Shown: positions 1-6,556, counted from the stretch's first letter. The stretch is 8,286 bases of DNA from JBBQSF01 sp038214085 (GCA_038214085.1 JBBQSF010000131.1:1-8286); one strand, 5' to 3'. Notes: generated by a model not told the origin, from the sequence alone. Numbers and translations: made by a program.

Positions 1-3
1 CTG

Positions 4-131
4 CTCCGAAAAGTCTTTTACCCCTAAATCCCCTAAAGGGGACTTAGTCCAATTTATTGGTTTTCAACGCATTCCCCTTTAGGGGTCAGGGGTAAAAAAG
101 TTGAAAATCAATAAATTGTGACTTTTCGGAG
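4..131. repeat. Compound inverted repeat, possible MITE or REP-like element
   Basis: Three pairs of complementary arms are interleaved here. The outer pair is a perfect 12-base match (4-15 with 120-131, CTCCGAAAAGTC / GACTTTTCGGAG). A 19-base pair (50-68 with 100-118) has one mismatch. A third pair (16-42 with 73-97) is built on CCCC-TAAA-GGGG and differs by a two-base indel and one substitution. The order is A-B-C-B'-C'-A', so B-B' pairing competes with C-C' pairing. The C4/G4 block resembles short palindromic repeats that I recall as common between Bacteroidota genes; that is memory, not a search. No transposase is present. The outer arm ends 35 bases before the oxidoreductase start, so the element may have supplied or interrupted that gene's promoter. 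Confidence 0.75.
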
Positions 132-166
132 TGGACTCAAATTTAGAAATATAAATAAAATCAAAA

Positions 167-1366
167 ATGGATTTACGATCGAACGAACCGTATTGGTTGA
201 TCAGGAATGATTTTAAAAAAAGTTATCCATCGTTGGATAAATCTATTTCAACCGATATTTTGGTGATTGGAGGAGGAATTACCGGAGCGTTACTTGCTCA
301 TAAATTGATGATGGAAGGTAAGGAGGTTGTTGTAGTTGACCGGCGGGATGTATGCAATGGAAGTAGTGCGGCCAGCACAGGAATGCTTCAGTATGAAATT
401 GATGTTCCGTTATACAAACTAATTGAACTACGAGGGCTTGATTGTGCCGTTTCCAGTTATAAACAGTGCGAAAATGCAATTTATGATCTTAAAACTATTA
501 TAGATGATGTCCAAAGCGATTGCCATTTTGAATTTAAAAATAGCATATATTTTACCTCATCAAGAAAAGGACTTAAAGAAATGGAAGCCGAATTTAATGC
601 AAGGAAAAAATATGGGTTCAATGTAAGTTGGCTCAATAGAGATGCATTGCTGAAATTGGGGTTGGATGCATATGCCGGAATTGAATCAGAATCCGGAGCC
701 ATTATTGATCCGTACAAATTTACTTATGATTTGCTAAAGTTCTGTTCCGAAAAAGGAATGAGAATTTTTGACCGTATTGAGATCAGGGATATAAAATGTA
801 TTGATGGAAAATTTATAGCAAAAACCCAGGATAAGAATTCCATTCAGGCAAATCATATCATTCATTGCACCGGATACGAAAGTGTAAATACACTACGCGA
901 AAAAATAGTGGAACTTAAAAGCACGTATGCATTGGCAACCGAGGTATTCGAAGAAGTACCCAACGCTTTTAAAGACCATATTTACTGGGACAATTCCACT
1001 CCCTATTTTTATTTCAGGAGAACTGCGGAAGGGCGTGTAATTATGGGTGGCTGCGACGAACAATTCAAAAATGCCGTGAAACGGGATTCACTTCTTTCCA
1101 AAAAACAGAAAGTTTTAACAAAACAATTTCAAAAATACTTTCCTGATATCCGTTTTAAACCAGACTATACATGGGCCGGGACATTTGGAGAAACCAATGA
1201 TGGACTCCCCTATTTTGGACGACCAAATCCCAAAATAAATGAACACTACTTTCTGGGATTTGGGGGTAATGGCATTACATACAGCGTTATGGCCAGGGAT
1301 GCAATCATGCATTCTCTTAATCATACAAACCACCGATTTTTAGATGATTATGGATTTGGCCGTTGA
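167..1366 (+). CDS. FAD-dependent oxidoreductase of the DAO family (amine or D-amino-acid oxidase-like)
   Basis: This 399-residue cytoplasmic flavoprotein most likely oxidises an amine or amino acid. An N-terminal Rossmann fold is clear: a beta strand leads into GGGITG (residues 35-40, GxGxxG) and the second strand ends in the ribose-binding acid D58. The segment NGSSAASTGM (64-73) matches the FAD-contacting loop of DAO-family enzymes. The C-terminal GFGGNGITYSVMA segment is the usual second FAD contact. An N-terminal EPYW motif and the STYALATEV stretch recall gamma-glutamylputrescine oxidase (PuuB) and similar proteins, but the substrate cannot be read from sequence. Length fits the family. 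The ATG at 167 follows an A-rich leader without a Shine-Dalgarno. The gene stands alone, with a repeat upstream and a long gap downstream, so it is probably unrelated to the stress genes that follow. Confidence 0.9.
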   Translation: MDLRSNEPYWLIRNDFKKSYPSLDKSISTDILVIGGGITGALLAHKLMMEGKEVVVVDRRDVCNGSSAASTGMLQYEIDVPLYKLIELRGLDCAVSSYKQCENAIYDLKTIIDDVQSDCHFEFKNSIYFTSSRKGLKEMEAEFNARKKYGFNVSWLNRDALLKLGLDAYAGIESESGAIIDPYKFTYDLLKFCSEKGMRIFDRIEIRDIKCIDGKFIAKTQDKNSIQANHIIHCTGYESVNTLREKIVELKSTYALATEVFEEVPNAFKDHIYWDNSTPYFYFRRTAEGRVIMGGCDEQFKNAVKRDSLLSKKQKVLTKQFQKYFPDIRFKPDYTWAGTFGETNDGLPYFGRPNPKINEHYFLGFGGNGITYSVMARDAIMHSLNHTNHRFLDDYGFGR

Positions 1367-1625
1367 TCTGAGTACTATCTGTTAAATCAGGAAGAAATTT
1401 TTAAACTCAATATATTTTAGATTTTTTTTTTTGAATGCCATTCAAAGTACCCTTTGATATATTTCAGACTAACTTCTATGAATTTTATATCAAGAGATTT
1501 GGCTTCCTCAAATTTATTAACAATATTAAAATTGATAATTATCTGAATTTCGATATAATATTATATTTTCTGCAAGCTCTATCTGGCCGGAATAAAAATC
1601 TTAGCACATAAAAAAGCAGTACCTG

Positions 1626-1641
1626 CACATCTTTAGATGTG
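1626..1641. promoter_or_regulatory. Perfect 7-base inverted repeat, candidate operator
   Basis: CACATCT-TT-AGATGTG is a perfect inverted repeat with a two-base centre. It lies 5 bases upstream of the first TGTAAC box of the promoter at 1647-1701. Its size and position fit a binding site for a dimeric regulator. With a two-base loop it is more likely a DNA site than an RNA hairpin, and no T tract follows it. No regulator can be assigned. Confidence 0.35.
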
Positions 1642-1646
1642 AATTC

Positions 1647-1702
1647 TGTAACTTTTTCTAAAATTTATGTAACACATTGTGTGTTCTGTCAACGTAATTT
1701 TG
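1647..1702 (+). promoter_or_regulatory. Two-box promoter of the stress-gene series
   Basis: The segment reads TGTAACTT (1647-1654), 13 bases, TGTAACAC (1668-1675), 19 bases, then TAATTTTG (1695-1702), which fits the Bacteroidota -7 consensus TAnnTTTG. The second TGTAAC box sits where the -33 element would be, and the two boxes are 21 bases apart, about two helical turns, so they face the same side of DNA. The same boxes with the same spacings occur on the minus strand before the csbD-type gene. The predicted transcript start lies about 40 bases before the ATG at 1746. Whether the boxes bind an activator or are read by an alternative sigma factor is not decided by sequence. Confidence 0.6.
1671..1685. 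promoter_or_regulatory. Inverted repeat AACACA-TTG-TGTGTT overlapping the promoter
   Basis: This is a perfect inverted repeat with 6-base arms and a 3-base centre. It overlaps the second TGTAAC box and extends into the spacer before the -7 element. A protein bound here would cover the -33 region. The matching promoter before csbD lacks this palindrome, so it would be specific to the plus-strand series. Confidence 0.3.
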
Positions 1703-1745
1703 CCCAATCAGTTTATTAATTACTAACAAGTTAAATTAAAATCAA

Positions 1746-1937
1746 ATGAAAGAGAATCAAAATTACAAAAAGGAACAAAACCATCCTACAAGTCAGAAGC
1801 AAAATGCAGATAATCGCCAAACCACTGGTGACCGCAGAAGCGAAAAACAACCATCTTCAAAGAAAGTGAATGACGAAGAGGAAGACGGGAAAAATCCTGG
1901 CGACAAAGTCTCAAACCCGGAGGAAAAATTCAGGTAA
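1746..1937 (+). CDS. Small, highly charged, probably disordered protein
   Basis: This 63-residue product is almost entirely Lys, Glu, Asp, Asn, Gln, Ser and Pro, with no hydrophobic segment, Cys or Trp. An N-terminal part rich in Asn, Gln and Lys is followed by an acidic cluster (DEEEDG, near residues 43-48) and a basic end. It has neither signal peptide nor membrane segment, so it should be cytoplasmic and unfolded alone. Composition resembles small hydrophilic stress-induced proteins, but I do not recognise a family. It is the first gene behind the two-box promoter and precedes the small membrane protein gene by 120 bases. The ATG at 1746 follows the typical AAAATCAA leader. Promoter context raises confidence that it is real. 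Confidence 0.6.
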   Translation: MKENQNYKKEQNHPTSQKQNADNRQTTGDRRSEKQPSSKKVNDEEEDGKNPGDKVSNPEEKFR

Positions 1938-2057
1938 TATTCAAAATCGCTAAATGCAAACAATACGAATTAAGGTATGTAACACTAAAAATTTCGTAAG
2001 CTTTGCTCACCTTATTTTTATCAACTAAAAAATCTAAAACAATTAAAACAAAATATC

Positions 2058-2207
2058 ATGGGTAATCTTCTCTATATCATTGCTGTAATTCTAATCATTG
2101 GCTGGGCAATTGGTTTCTTTGCTTACAGCGTAGGTGCAATTATTCACATACTTCTTGTAATCGCAATAATAGCAATTATAGTAAGGATGATTCAAGGCAG
2201 AAACTAA
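2058..2207 (+). CDS. Lmo0937-type (DUF5670) small membrane protein
   Basis: This 49-residue protein is two hydrophobic helices (about residues 4-24 and 26-43) around a short turn with AYSVGAIIH, ending in the basic tail RMIQGRN. The pattern of two short membrane helices, a Gly-Trp in the first, a conserved GxxIH before the second and an arginine-rich end matches the Lmo0937/DUF5670 family. The family is widespread, of unknown function and often next to stress genes such as csbD and ytxH, as here. It lies in the inner membrane. The start at 2058 follows AAAATATC, and the next gene begins 42 bases after the stop, which suggests co-transcription. A single TGTAACAC box (1978-1985) lies upstream but lacks the spacing seen at the other promoters. 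Confidence 0.8.
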   Translation: MGNLLYIIAVILIIGWAIGFFAYSVGAIIHILLVIAIIAIIVRMIQGRN

Positions 2208-2249
2208 ATTAATTAATCATTTTATCTAACAATTTAAAAAACAAAAATC

Positions 2250-2534
2250 ATGAGTTCAGGAAAAGTATTATTAGGCCTGGTAGCAGGTGCTGCCGCAGGT
2301 GCAGTTTTGGGTATTTTATTTGCACCCGAAAAAGGATCAGTCACACGAAATCAAATTTCTCAAAAAGGAGAAGATCTTTTGGATGGTTTAAAAACCAAAT
2401 TTGATGATTTTCTTTCTGCAGCAACCAGCGAATTGGAAGATGCAAAAAGCGAAGCGGAAGATCTTTTGGTAAAAGGAAAAAAGAAAGCTCAGCAAACAAA
2501 AAATGATTTAAACAATATAGCTGGTTCCCTTTAA
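2250..2534 (+). CDS. YtxH domain-containing protein
   Basis: The 94-residue product has the standard YtxH layout. An N-terminal glycine/alanine-rich membrane helix (about residues 4-25, with LVAGAAAGAVLGILFAP) is followed by the signature APEKGS-TR and a long amphipathic helical region rich in Lys, Glu and Asp (about 30-90). It is probably anchored in the inner membrane with the charged coil outside the bilayer. YtxH proteins are general-stress proteins in Bacillus, but their molecular role is unknown. The gene is closely spaced with the small membrane genes on either side. A second YtxH gene lies on the opposite strand at the right edge; the two share the helix and the AP(E/D)KGS-TR signature but differ strongly afterwards, so they are old paralogues. 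Confidence 0.9.
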   Translation: MSSGKVLLGLVAGAAAGAVLGILFAPEKGSVTRNQISQKGEDLLDGLKTKFDDFLSAATSELEDAKSEAEDLLVKGKKKAQQTKNDLNNIAGSL

Positions 2535-2593
2535 AAAAGTGAACTTCCTATTAACAAAAATCATAATGCTACTAATATAAACACCATTGTAAA

Positions 2594-2764
2594 ATGAAAA
2601 AGCAAACATTTACAATTGCACTATTTATGGCACTCCTCACAACATTTTCAGGTTGTTCAGTAATCGGGGGGATTTTTAAAACAGGAATGGGAGTTGGGAT
2701 ATTTATAGTTATAGCAGTTATTGCGTTAATTATTTTTTTAGTTACCCGCTTTGGGAAAAAATAA
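2594..2764 (+). CDS. Small lipoprotein with one membrane helix
   Basis: The 56-residue protein starts with a lipoprotein signal peptide: basic MKK, hydrophobic core, and FSGC with the lipidated Cys at residue 21. After a short glycine-rich link (SVIGGIFKTGMGVG) a second very hydrophobic stretch (about 34-51) ends in the basic tail TRFGKK. If processed, the mature protein is a lipid-anchored peptide of about 36 residues with a further membrane segment. Proteins of this shape seem common near stress genes in Bacteroidota, but no function is known to me. It lies 59 bases after ytxH on the same strand. The start at 2594 is fixed by the signal peptide. The lipobox is slightly atypical, with Phe at -3. 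Confidence 0.75.
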   Translation: MKKQTFTIALFMALLTTFSGCSVIGGIFKTGMGVGIFIVIAVIALIIFLVTRFGKK

Positions 2765-2775
2765 GTAAACAGTAG

Positions 2776-2877
2776 CTCTTAGAACCAAAAGGCACAAAAG
2801 ACATTGCCAAAGAATACAACAATGCGCTGTTTGATGCTTTCAAATACTCAGATGCCAAAATAGGAACCAAAAATTAA
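2776..2877 (+). pseudogene. Start-less coding remnant (C-terminal fragment)
   Basis: After an in-frame TAG at 2773, an open frame reads LLEPKGTKDIAKEYNNALFD and continues through AFKYSDAKIGTKN to a TAA at 2875-2877. It has no ATG, GTG or TTG that would give a reasonable protein, yet composition and codons look coding and unlike the surrounding A/T-rich spacers. The simplest reading is the last 33 codons of a decayed gene between the lipoprotein and the PA2169-type gene. I do not recognise the family. It is in a different frame from the lipoprotein gene, whose own end looks complete. Confidence 0.45.
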
Positions 2878-2924
2878 TAATTACAGTAAACATTAATAAT
2901 TGCACACTTTAAAATTTAAAAAAA

Positions 2925-3434
2925 ATGAAAGACGCAACTCAATTTCAGCACAACATAACGACAGACAGTAATAAAATGTCAACTGTTGAAATAAACGAAA
3001 AGATCGCGGATGTATTGAACACACTCGTGCAAATTAACAACGACCGCATAGAAGGGTATGGACACGCAGCAGAAGAAACTGACGAGTCAAATCTCCAAAG
3101 ATTATTTAACGGGATGGCGGCTAAAAGCCAGATGTTGAATAACCAACTGGCAAATGAGGTGCGCAAATATGGCGGCCAGCCCACTGAAAGCACCACCACG
3201 TTAGGCAAGGCATTTCGCGTGTGGATGGATTTTAAAGCTATCCTTACCGGCAAAGACCGTAAGGCAATTCTTACCTCATGCGAATATGGAGAAGATGCCA
3301 TGCAGGATACTTACGCAGATGCAATTAAAAACGGCAGTGAACTTCCGCCTGATATTATCGAACTCATTACTGAGCAGAAGGCGCAACTTCGCGAAGACCA
3401 CAATCATGTAAAGTCACTTCGTAACCTGGAATAG
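2925..3434 (+). CDS. PA2169-type four-helix-bundle protein (DUF2383)
   Basis: This 169-residue soluble protein matches the PA2169/DUF2383 family, which belongs to the ferritin-like group. Helix one carries the hallmark LVQINNDRIEGYGHAAEE (about residues 34-51). Helix two spans about 55-82, and the third region has CEYGEDAMQDTYADAI (119-134). The last helix ends with AQLREDHNHVKSLRN (153-167). E43, E120, E123, H159 and H161 are possible metal ligands by analogy with ferritin-like bundles, but metal binding is not shown for the family as far as I know. The first 18 residues are poorly conserved-looking, and M18 is an alternative start (2976). ATG 2925 is preferred because it follows an A-rich leader. 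The gene is flanked by decayed fragments on both sides. Confidence 0.88.
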   Translation: MKDATQFQHNITTDSNKMSTVEINEKIADVLNTLVQINNDRIEGYGHAAEETDESNLQRLFNGMAAKSQMLNNQLANEVRKYGGQPTESTTTLGKAFRVWMDFKAILTGKDRKAILTSCEYGEDAMQDTYADAIKNGSELPPDIIELITEQKAQLREDHNHVKSLRNLE

Positions 3435-3469
3435 CTTTATCTTCACATTAGCAATTTCAATTCCTGTAA

Positions 3470-3574
3470 CATAGAAAGTATGCAGTAAATTTTGAATCCG
3501 CCACGGAAGATGCAGATGATTTAACTGCAAAAAAATCAAAAGCACAACAGGTAAGAGTAATTTTAAAAATGTAG
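3470..3574 (+). pseudogene. Possible short gene remnant
   Basis: Between the PA2169-type gene and the holin-family gene an open frame without a start codon reads KYAVNFESATEDADDLTAKK and on through SKAQQVRVILKM to TAG at 3572-3574. Its charged, helical composition is unlike the non-coding spacers. It begins after an in-frame TAA at 3467. It could be the end of a lost small stress gene or a chance frame; its length makes either possible. No family is recognised. Confidence 0.25.
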
Positions 3575-3611
3575 TTTACTAAAAGGTTTCACGTTAATAA
3601 TTAATCAAAAC

Positions 3612-3980
3612 ATGGAAGAAAAAGAAACATTACTGGAATCCCTGTTCGAAAAGGCAGAAACTTATGCAAAAATCAATCTTGATTTATTCGAATTGAAAGC
3701 TATTAATAATTCAGCGGATGTAGTTTCAACAATTGTATCAAAAATCGCCGTCATCATAGCTGTTTTGTTAATCATCCTTTTGGCAAGCATAGGTTTATCT
3801 ATATGGATTGGTGAACTGGTCGGGAATTCATATTACGGATTCTTTATCGTTGCTGCCTTCTATGTTTTGGTTGCGTTGATTTTGCATTTCAAGCCCGGAA
3901 TAATAAAATCTCCTGTTAACAATTCCATAATTTTAAAAATGCTAAATAAAAAAACGGATGAAAAAGAATTCACCCAATGA
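3612..3980 (+). CDS. Phage-holin-superfamily membrane protein
   Basis: The 122-residue protein starts with an acidic amphipathic helix (about 1-30, LLESLFEKAETYAKINLDLF), followed by two membrane helices (about 40-65 and 74-93) and a basic tail. This matches the Phage_holin_3_6 type of chromosomal membrane proteins, which in Bacteroidota have no phage neighbours and no proven lytic role. None of the neighbours here is a lysis gene, so holin is a family name, not a function. It ends inside the next gene (23-base overlap), which indicates translational coupling. Its first 20 codons are repeated as an inverted, broken copy at 8010-7951. The start at 3612 follows AATCAAAAC. Confidence 0.8.
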   Translation: MEEKETLLESLFEKAETYAKINLDLFELKAINNSADVVSTIVSKIAVIIAVLLIILLASIGLSIWIGELVGNSYYGFFIVAAFYVLVALILHFKPGIIKSPVNNSIILKMLNKKTDEKEFTQ

Positions 3981-4341
3981 TTTACTTGATGAGGCAATCG
4001 ACCTGCTGGAAACAAAACGTGCCCAGGAGTTAGTGCAACTTAAGGAACAATTGAATGAAGTGCTTGAAAGTTTAAAGCCCATCAATATCATTAAAGATAC
4101 AATCAAAAAAGTAACAACTTCACCCGATTTAAAAGAAGGAATCGGCAAAACAGCCATAGGTGTAACCTCAGGATTGCTGGTAAAAAATATTTTATTTCGT
4201 AAAACTCACAACCCGCTGAAATTAGTAGCGCGTACCGTGCTGCAAGCAATAGCTGCAGGCATTGCTATCAATAATTCCGACAAAATAGAATCAACGGGTC
4301 TAAAGCTTTTTCATGCTTTACTTTCAAAAATCAAACATTAA
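3958..4341 (+). CDS. Hypothetical protein coupled to the holin-family gene
   Basis: I do not recognise a named family for this 127-residue product. It begins with a charged helix (about 5-40, DLLDEAIDLLETKRAQELVQ) that may form a coiled coil. Then comes LKPINIIKDTIKKVTTSPDL and a weakly hydrophobic segment (about 62-81, GKTAIGVTSGLLVKNILF). A second small-residue-rich stretch (about 94-108, VLQAIAAGIAINNS) precedes a basic C-terminus. It may associate with the membrane without clear transmembrane helices. The gene overlaps the holin-family gene by 23 bases in another frame, so the two are probably translated together and may act together. ATG 3958 is the only start that keeps the amphipathic N-terminal helix. 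Confidence 0.75.
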   Translation: MKKNSPNDLLDEAIDLLETKRAQELVQLKEQLNEVLESLKPINIIKDTIKKVTTSPDLKEGIGKTAIGVTSGLLVKNILFRKTHNPLKLVARTVLQAIAAGIAINNSDKIESTGLKLFHALLSKIKH

Positions 4342-4417
4342 AACAATGCAGATCATGAAAGTGAAATGCAATTATATTCAAAACCATATCATCTGAAATG
4401 ATTAAAAACAAAGAAAC

Positions 4418-5560
4418 ATGGAAAATAAAAAAAAGATCCACATAAAAAAGTGGAAAATACTTATTTCCATAGTTGTGCTTTTAATCATAATCCGTATCAT
4501 ATTACCCTATATAGTATTGCACTATGCCAATAAAACGCTTGCCTCCATGAACGGATATTTTGGACACATCAATGACATTGATCTTGCCATATACCGGGGC
4601 GCTTACGTAATAAATAATTTTTATATTGATAAGGTTGATTCTTCGTCTCAACAGCGCGTACCGTTTATTTCTTCACAGGTAAATGACCTATCAGTTGAAT
4701 GGAAATCTTTATTTCATGGGAGACTCGTAGGCGAACTTGAATTTACAAATCCTGTGATGCGATTTACGAAAGACAAAGCTGAACCTGCTGCCATTCAGAA
4801 GGACACAAATGATTTTCGCACAGTTCTCAAAAGTTTTATGCCGCTTAAAATTAACCACTTCGAAATTAGTAACGGCAAAATTCAATACATTGATTCAACC
4901 TCTGCACCCAAAGTAAACATTGCCATGACCGATGTACAGGTTTTAGCACAAAACCTTTCCAGCGTTGAGCACACTGAATTACTTCCTTCCACTGTTGATG
5001 CAAGTGCTGATGTGTATAAAGGGAAATTACATTTTAAAATGAAATTGAATCCACTTGCGACTACTCCAACTTTTGATATGAATGCAGAATTGCAAAACAC
5101 AAGCCTGCCCGAATTAAATGATTTTTTAAAAGCGTATGCGAAATTTGATGTTCATGCCGGCACATTTGGTTTATATGCCGAAGTAGCTTCAAAAAATGGA
5201 AAATTCATAGGATATGTAAAACCCATAATTAAAAATCTTGATGTTGTCGGTCCGGAAGATCGTCATGATTCTTTCCTGAATAAACTATATGAAGAATTGG
5301 TTGGTGCGGCAGGTGTGATACTTAAAAATTCGAAAGAGAAACAGGTTGCATCAAAAATTCCAATTAAAGGTGAGTACGGAAAAACTATCGTAGGAATCTG
5401 GTATGCAATAATAGAAGTATTGCGCAACGCCTTTATACAGGCACTTTATCCTTCTATTGACAATGAAATTACTATCCTTTCAGTAAACAAGGTGGAGACA
5501 GATAAGAAAAAAGGATTTTTTGAAAAGCTTTTTACGAAACCAGAAAAGAAGAAGAATTAA
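4418..5560 (+). CDS. DUF748 / AsmA-like envelope protein
   Basis: This 380-residue protein has a lysine-rich start, one N-terminal membrane helix (about residues 13-32) and a long beta-rich domain, the arrangement of DUF748 and AsmA-like proteins. The segment FEISNGKIQYIDSTSAPKVN (about 148-167) matches the repeating pattern of that fold: short strand, NG-x-I-x-Y-x-D turn, strand. It is expected to be anchored in the inner membrane with the body in the periplasm. AsmA-like proteins are implicated in lipid transport between membranes and outer-membrane assembly; that role is inferred here from family only. The C-terminus is an unusual basic tail (KKKGFFEKLFTKPEKKKN). It lies 76 bases after the previous gene and 48 before the YihY gene, consistent with one transcript. 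Confidence 0.82.
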   Translation: MENKKKIHIKKWKILISIVVLLIIIRIILPYIVLHYANKTLASMNGYFGHINDIDLAIYRGAYVINNFYIDKVDSSSQQRVPFISSQVNDLSVEWKSLFHGRLVGELEFTNPVMRFTKDKAEPAAIQKDTNDFRTVLKSFMPLKINHFEISNGKIQYIDSTSAPKVNIAMTDVQVLAQNLSSVEHTELLPSTVDASADVYKGKLHFKMKLNPLATTPTFDMNAELQNTSLPELNDFLKAYAKFDVHAGTFGLYAEVASKNGKFIGYVKPIIKNLDVVGPEDRHDSFLNKLYEELVGAAGVILKNSKEKQVASKIPIKGEYGKTIVGIWYAIIEVLRNAFIQALYPSIDNEITILSVNKVETDKKKGFFEKLFTKPEKKKN

Positions 5561-5608
5561 GGCGAAAGCAAAAAATGAAAATATTTATAAGTAATTAAAA
5601 CATCAAAA

Positions 5609-6556
5609 ATGAAAGGATTCAGTTTCACTAAGGCAGCTACACTGCTTAAAACAGCTTCTAAGAAATGGTGGAACAGCGACCCTTTTAAAGAGAGTGCAAT
5701 TATCGCTTACTACGCCATATTTTCTTTACCCGGTTTATTAGTAGTTGTAATAACAATTGCAGGTTATTTTTTGGGTGCCGATGCAGTTAGCGGAAAGTTG
5801 CATAGCGAAGTAGCACAGGCAATGGGAAGCGACACTGCCGACCAGGTTCAAAGCATGATAAAGTTTGCCAGCAAAAGCAAAGATTCAGTGTGGGCTACCA
5901 TTATGGGAATTGCAATAATTTTATTTGGAGCAACAGGAGTATTTGCACAACTTCAAAAATTATTAAATACTATTTGGGAAGTAAAAACTTCAACAACCAA
6001 ATCAGGAATCTGGTCCTTTCTGAAAACACGAATTTTTTCTTTTGGTTTAATTGTATCTATAGCCTTTTTACTGCTTATTTCACTTATAGTATCATCTTTA
6101 TTATCAGCATTCAGCTCATGGGTAGTACAAAACTGGTCTGAATCTTTATTGGTAATATTCAAAATATTCAGTTTTATATTCTCTCTCAGCATAATTGCGG
6201 TATTATTTGCACTCATGTTTAAATTCCTGCCCGATGCAAAAATCAAATGGCGAACAGTATGGATAGGTGCGCTTATAACATCACTATTATTTGCAATAGG
6301 AAAATCAGCGTTAGCATTATATTTCGGCAAAGCTACCCCTGGTTCAGGATATGGTGCAGCAGGTTCTGTTATACTTATTTTATTATGGACATCATATTCA
6401 TCAATGATTGTATTCTTTGGTGCTGAGTTAACAAAGGTATATTCAGATTATCTATATGGTGAAATGCCTGCTTCGGAAAACGGCGTTAAAGCAAAAAGCA
6501 GTGATTCAAATAATAAACAAAAGGATAGGAAAGGAAAATTAGGTATAGAAAAATAA
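5609..6556 (+). CDS. YihY/BrkB family inner-membrane protein
   Basis: The 315-residue protein has six predicted membrane helices, roughly at residues 28-52, 94-113, 139-167, 178-205, 215-236 and 249-270. Family hallmarks are present: the N-terminal SAIIAYYAIFSLPGLLVVVI stretch, GATGVFAQLQKLLNTIWEV after helix two, FLPDAKIKWRTVWIGAL before helix five and GYGAAGSVILILLWTSYSS in helix six. The last 40 residues form a hydrophilic lysine-rich tail. YihY/BrkB proteins are common integral membrane proteins; the old ribonuclease BN name is a misassignment, and their transport role remains unsettled. It is the last gene of the plus-strand series. No good plus-strand terminator is visible after it; the hairpin at 6692-6729 serves the opposite strand better. 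Confidence 0.9.
   Translation: MKGFSFTKAATLLKTASKKWWNSDPFKESAIIAYYAIFSLPGLLVVVITIAGYFLGADAVSGKLHSEVAQAMGSDTADQVQSMIKFASKSKDSVWATIMGIAIILFGATGVFAQLQKLLNTIWEVKTSTTKSGIWSFLKTRIFSFGLIVSIAFLLLISLIVSSLLSAFSSWVVQNWSESLLVIFKIFSFIFSLSIIAVLFALMFKFLPDAKIKWRTVWIGALITSLLFAIGKSALALYFGKATPGSGYGAAGSVILILLWTSYSSMIVFFGAELTKVYSDYLYGEMPASENGVKAKSSDSNNKQKDRKGKLGIEK

Larger units (their letters stand above)
1367..1745. other. Intergenic region with possible gene remnant and regulatory segment
   Basis: No intact gene is visible in these 379 bases. An 11-base T tract (1422-1432) lies 55 bases after the oxidoreductase stop, but I see no good stem before it, so it is a poor terminator. On the minus strand 1560-1417 is an open frame of 47 codons without a Met start. 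It contains KFEEAKSLDIKFIEVSLKYI and runs to a stop just past the A tract. It has a protein-like mix of charged and hydrophobic residues and could be a decayed gene end, but AT-rich DNA gives such frames by chance and the plus strand is partly open here too. The last 120 bases hold two palindromes and the promoter described separately. Confidence 0.5.

Noticed and set aside
1978..1985. Third TGTAACAC box as a further two-box promoter before the DUF5670 gene
   Set aside because: No TGTAAC lies 21 bases upstream and no TAATTTT lies 19 bases downstream, so only one box matches; it may be chance.
2873..2901. Direct repeat ATTAATAATT (2873-2882 and 2892-2901) as a regulatory repeat
   Set aside because: It is low-complexity A/T sequence of a kind that also occurs before other genes here, such as near 3594-3606, so it gives no specific signal.
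2945..3301. 118-codon minus-strand open frame
   Set aside because: It lies fully inside the PA2169-type gene, which has a clear family match; the Ser/Leu-rich antisense product looks like a shadow.
3465..3470. TGTAAC before the holin-family gene as a promoter box
   Set aside because: The nearest TA-rich -7-like element is only about 14 bases away and there is no second box at 21 bases.
3612..3980. Prophage or tailocin lysis module
   Set aside because: The holin-type name is a superfamily label; no endolysin, structural phage gene or integrase is present in the window.
5953..6330. 125-codon minus-strand open frame
   Set aside because: Antisense to the membrane helices of the YihY gene, with no family pattern of its own.
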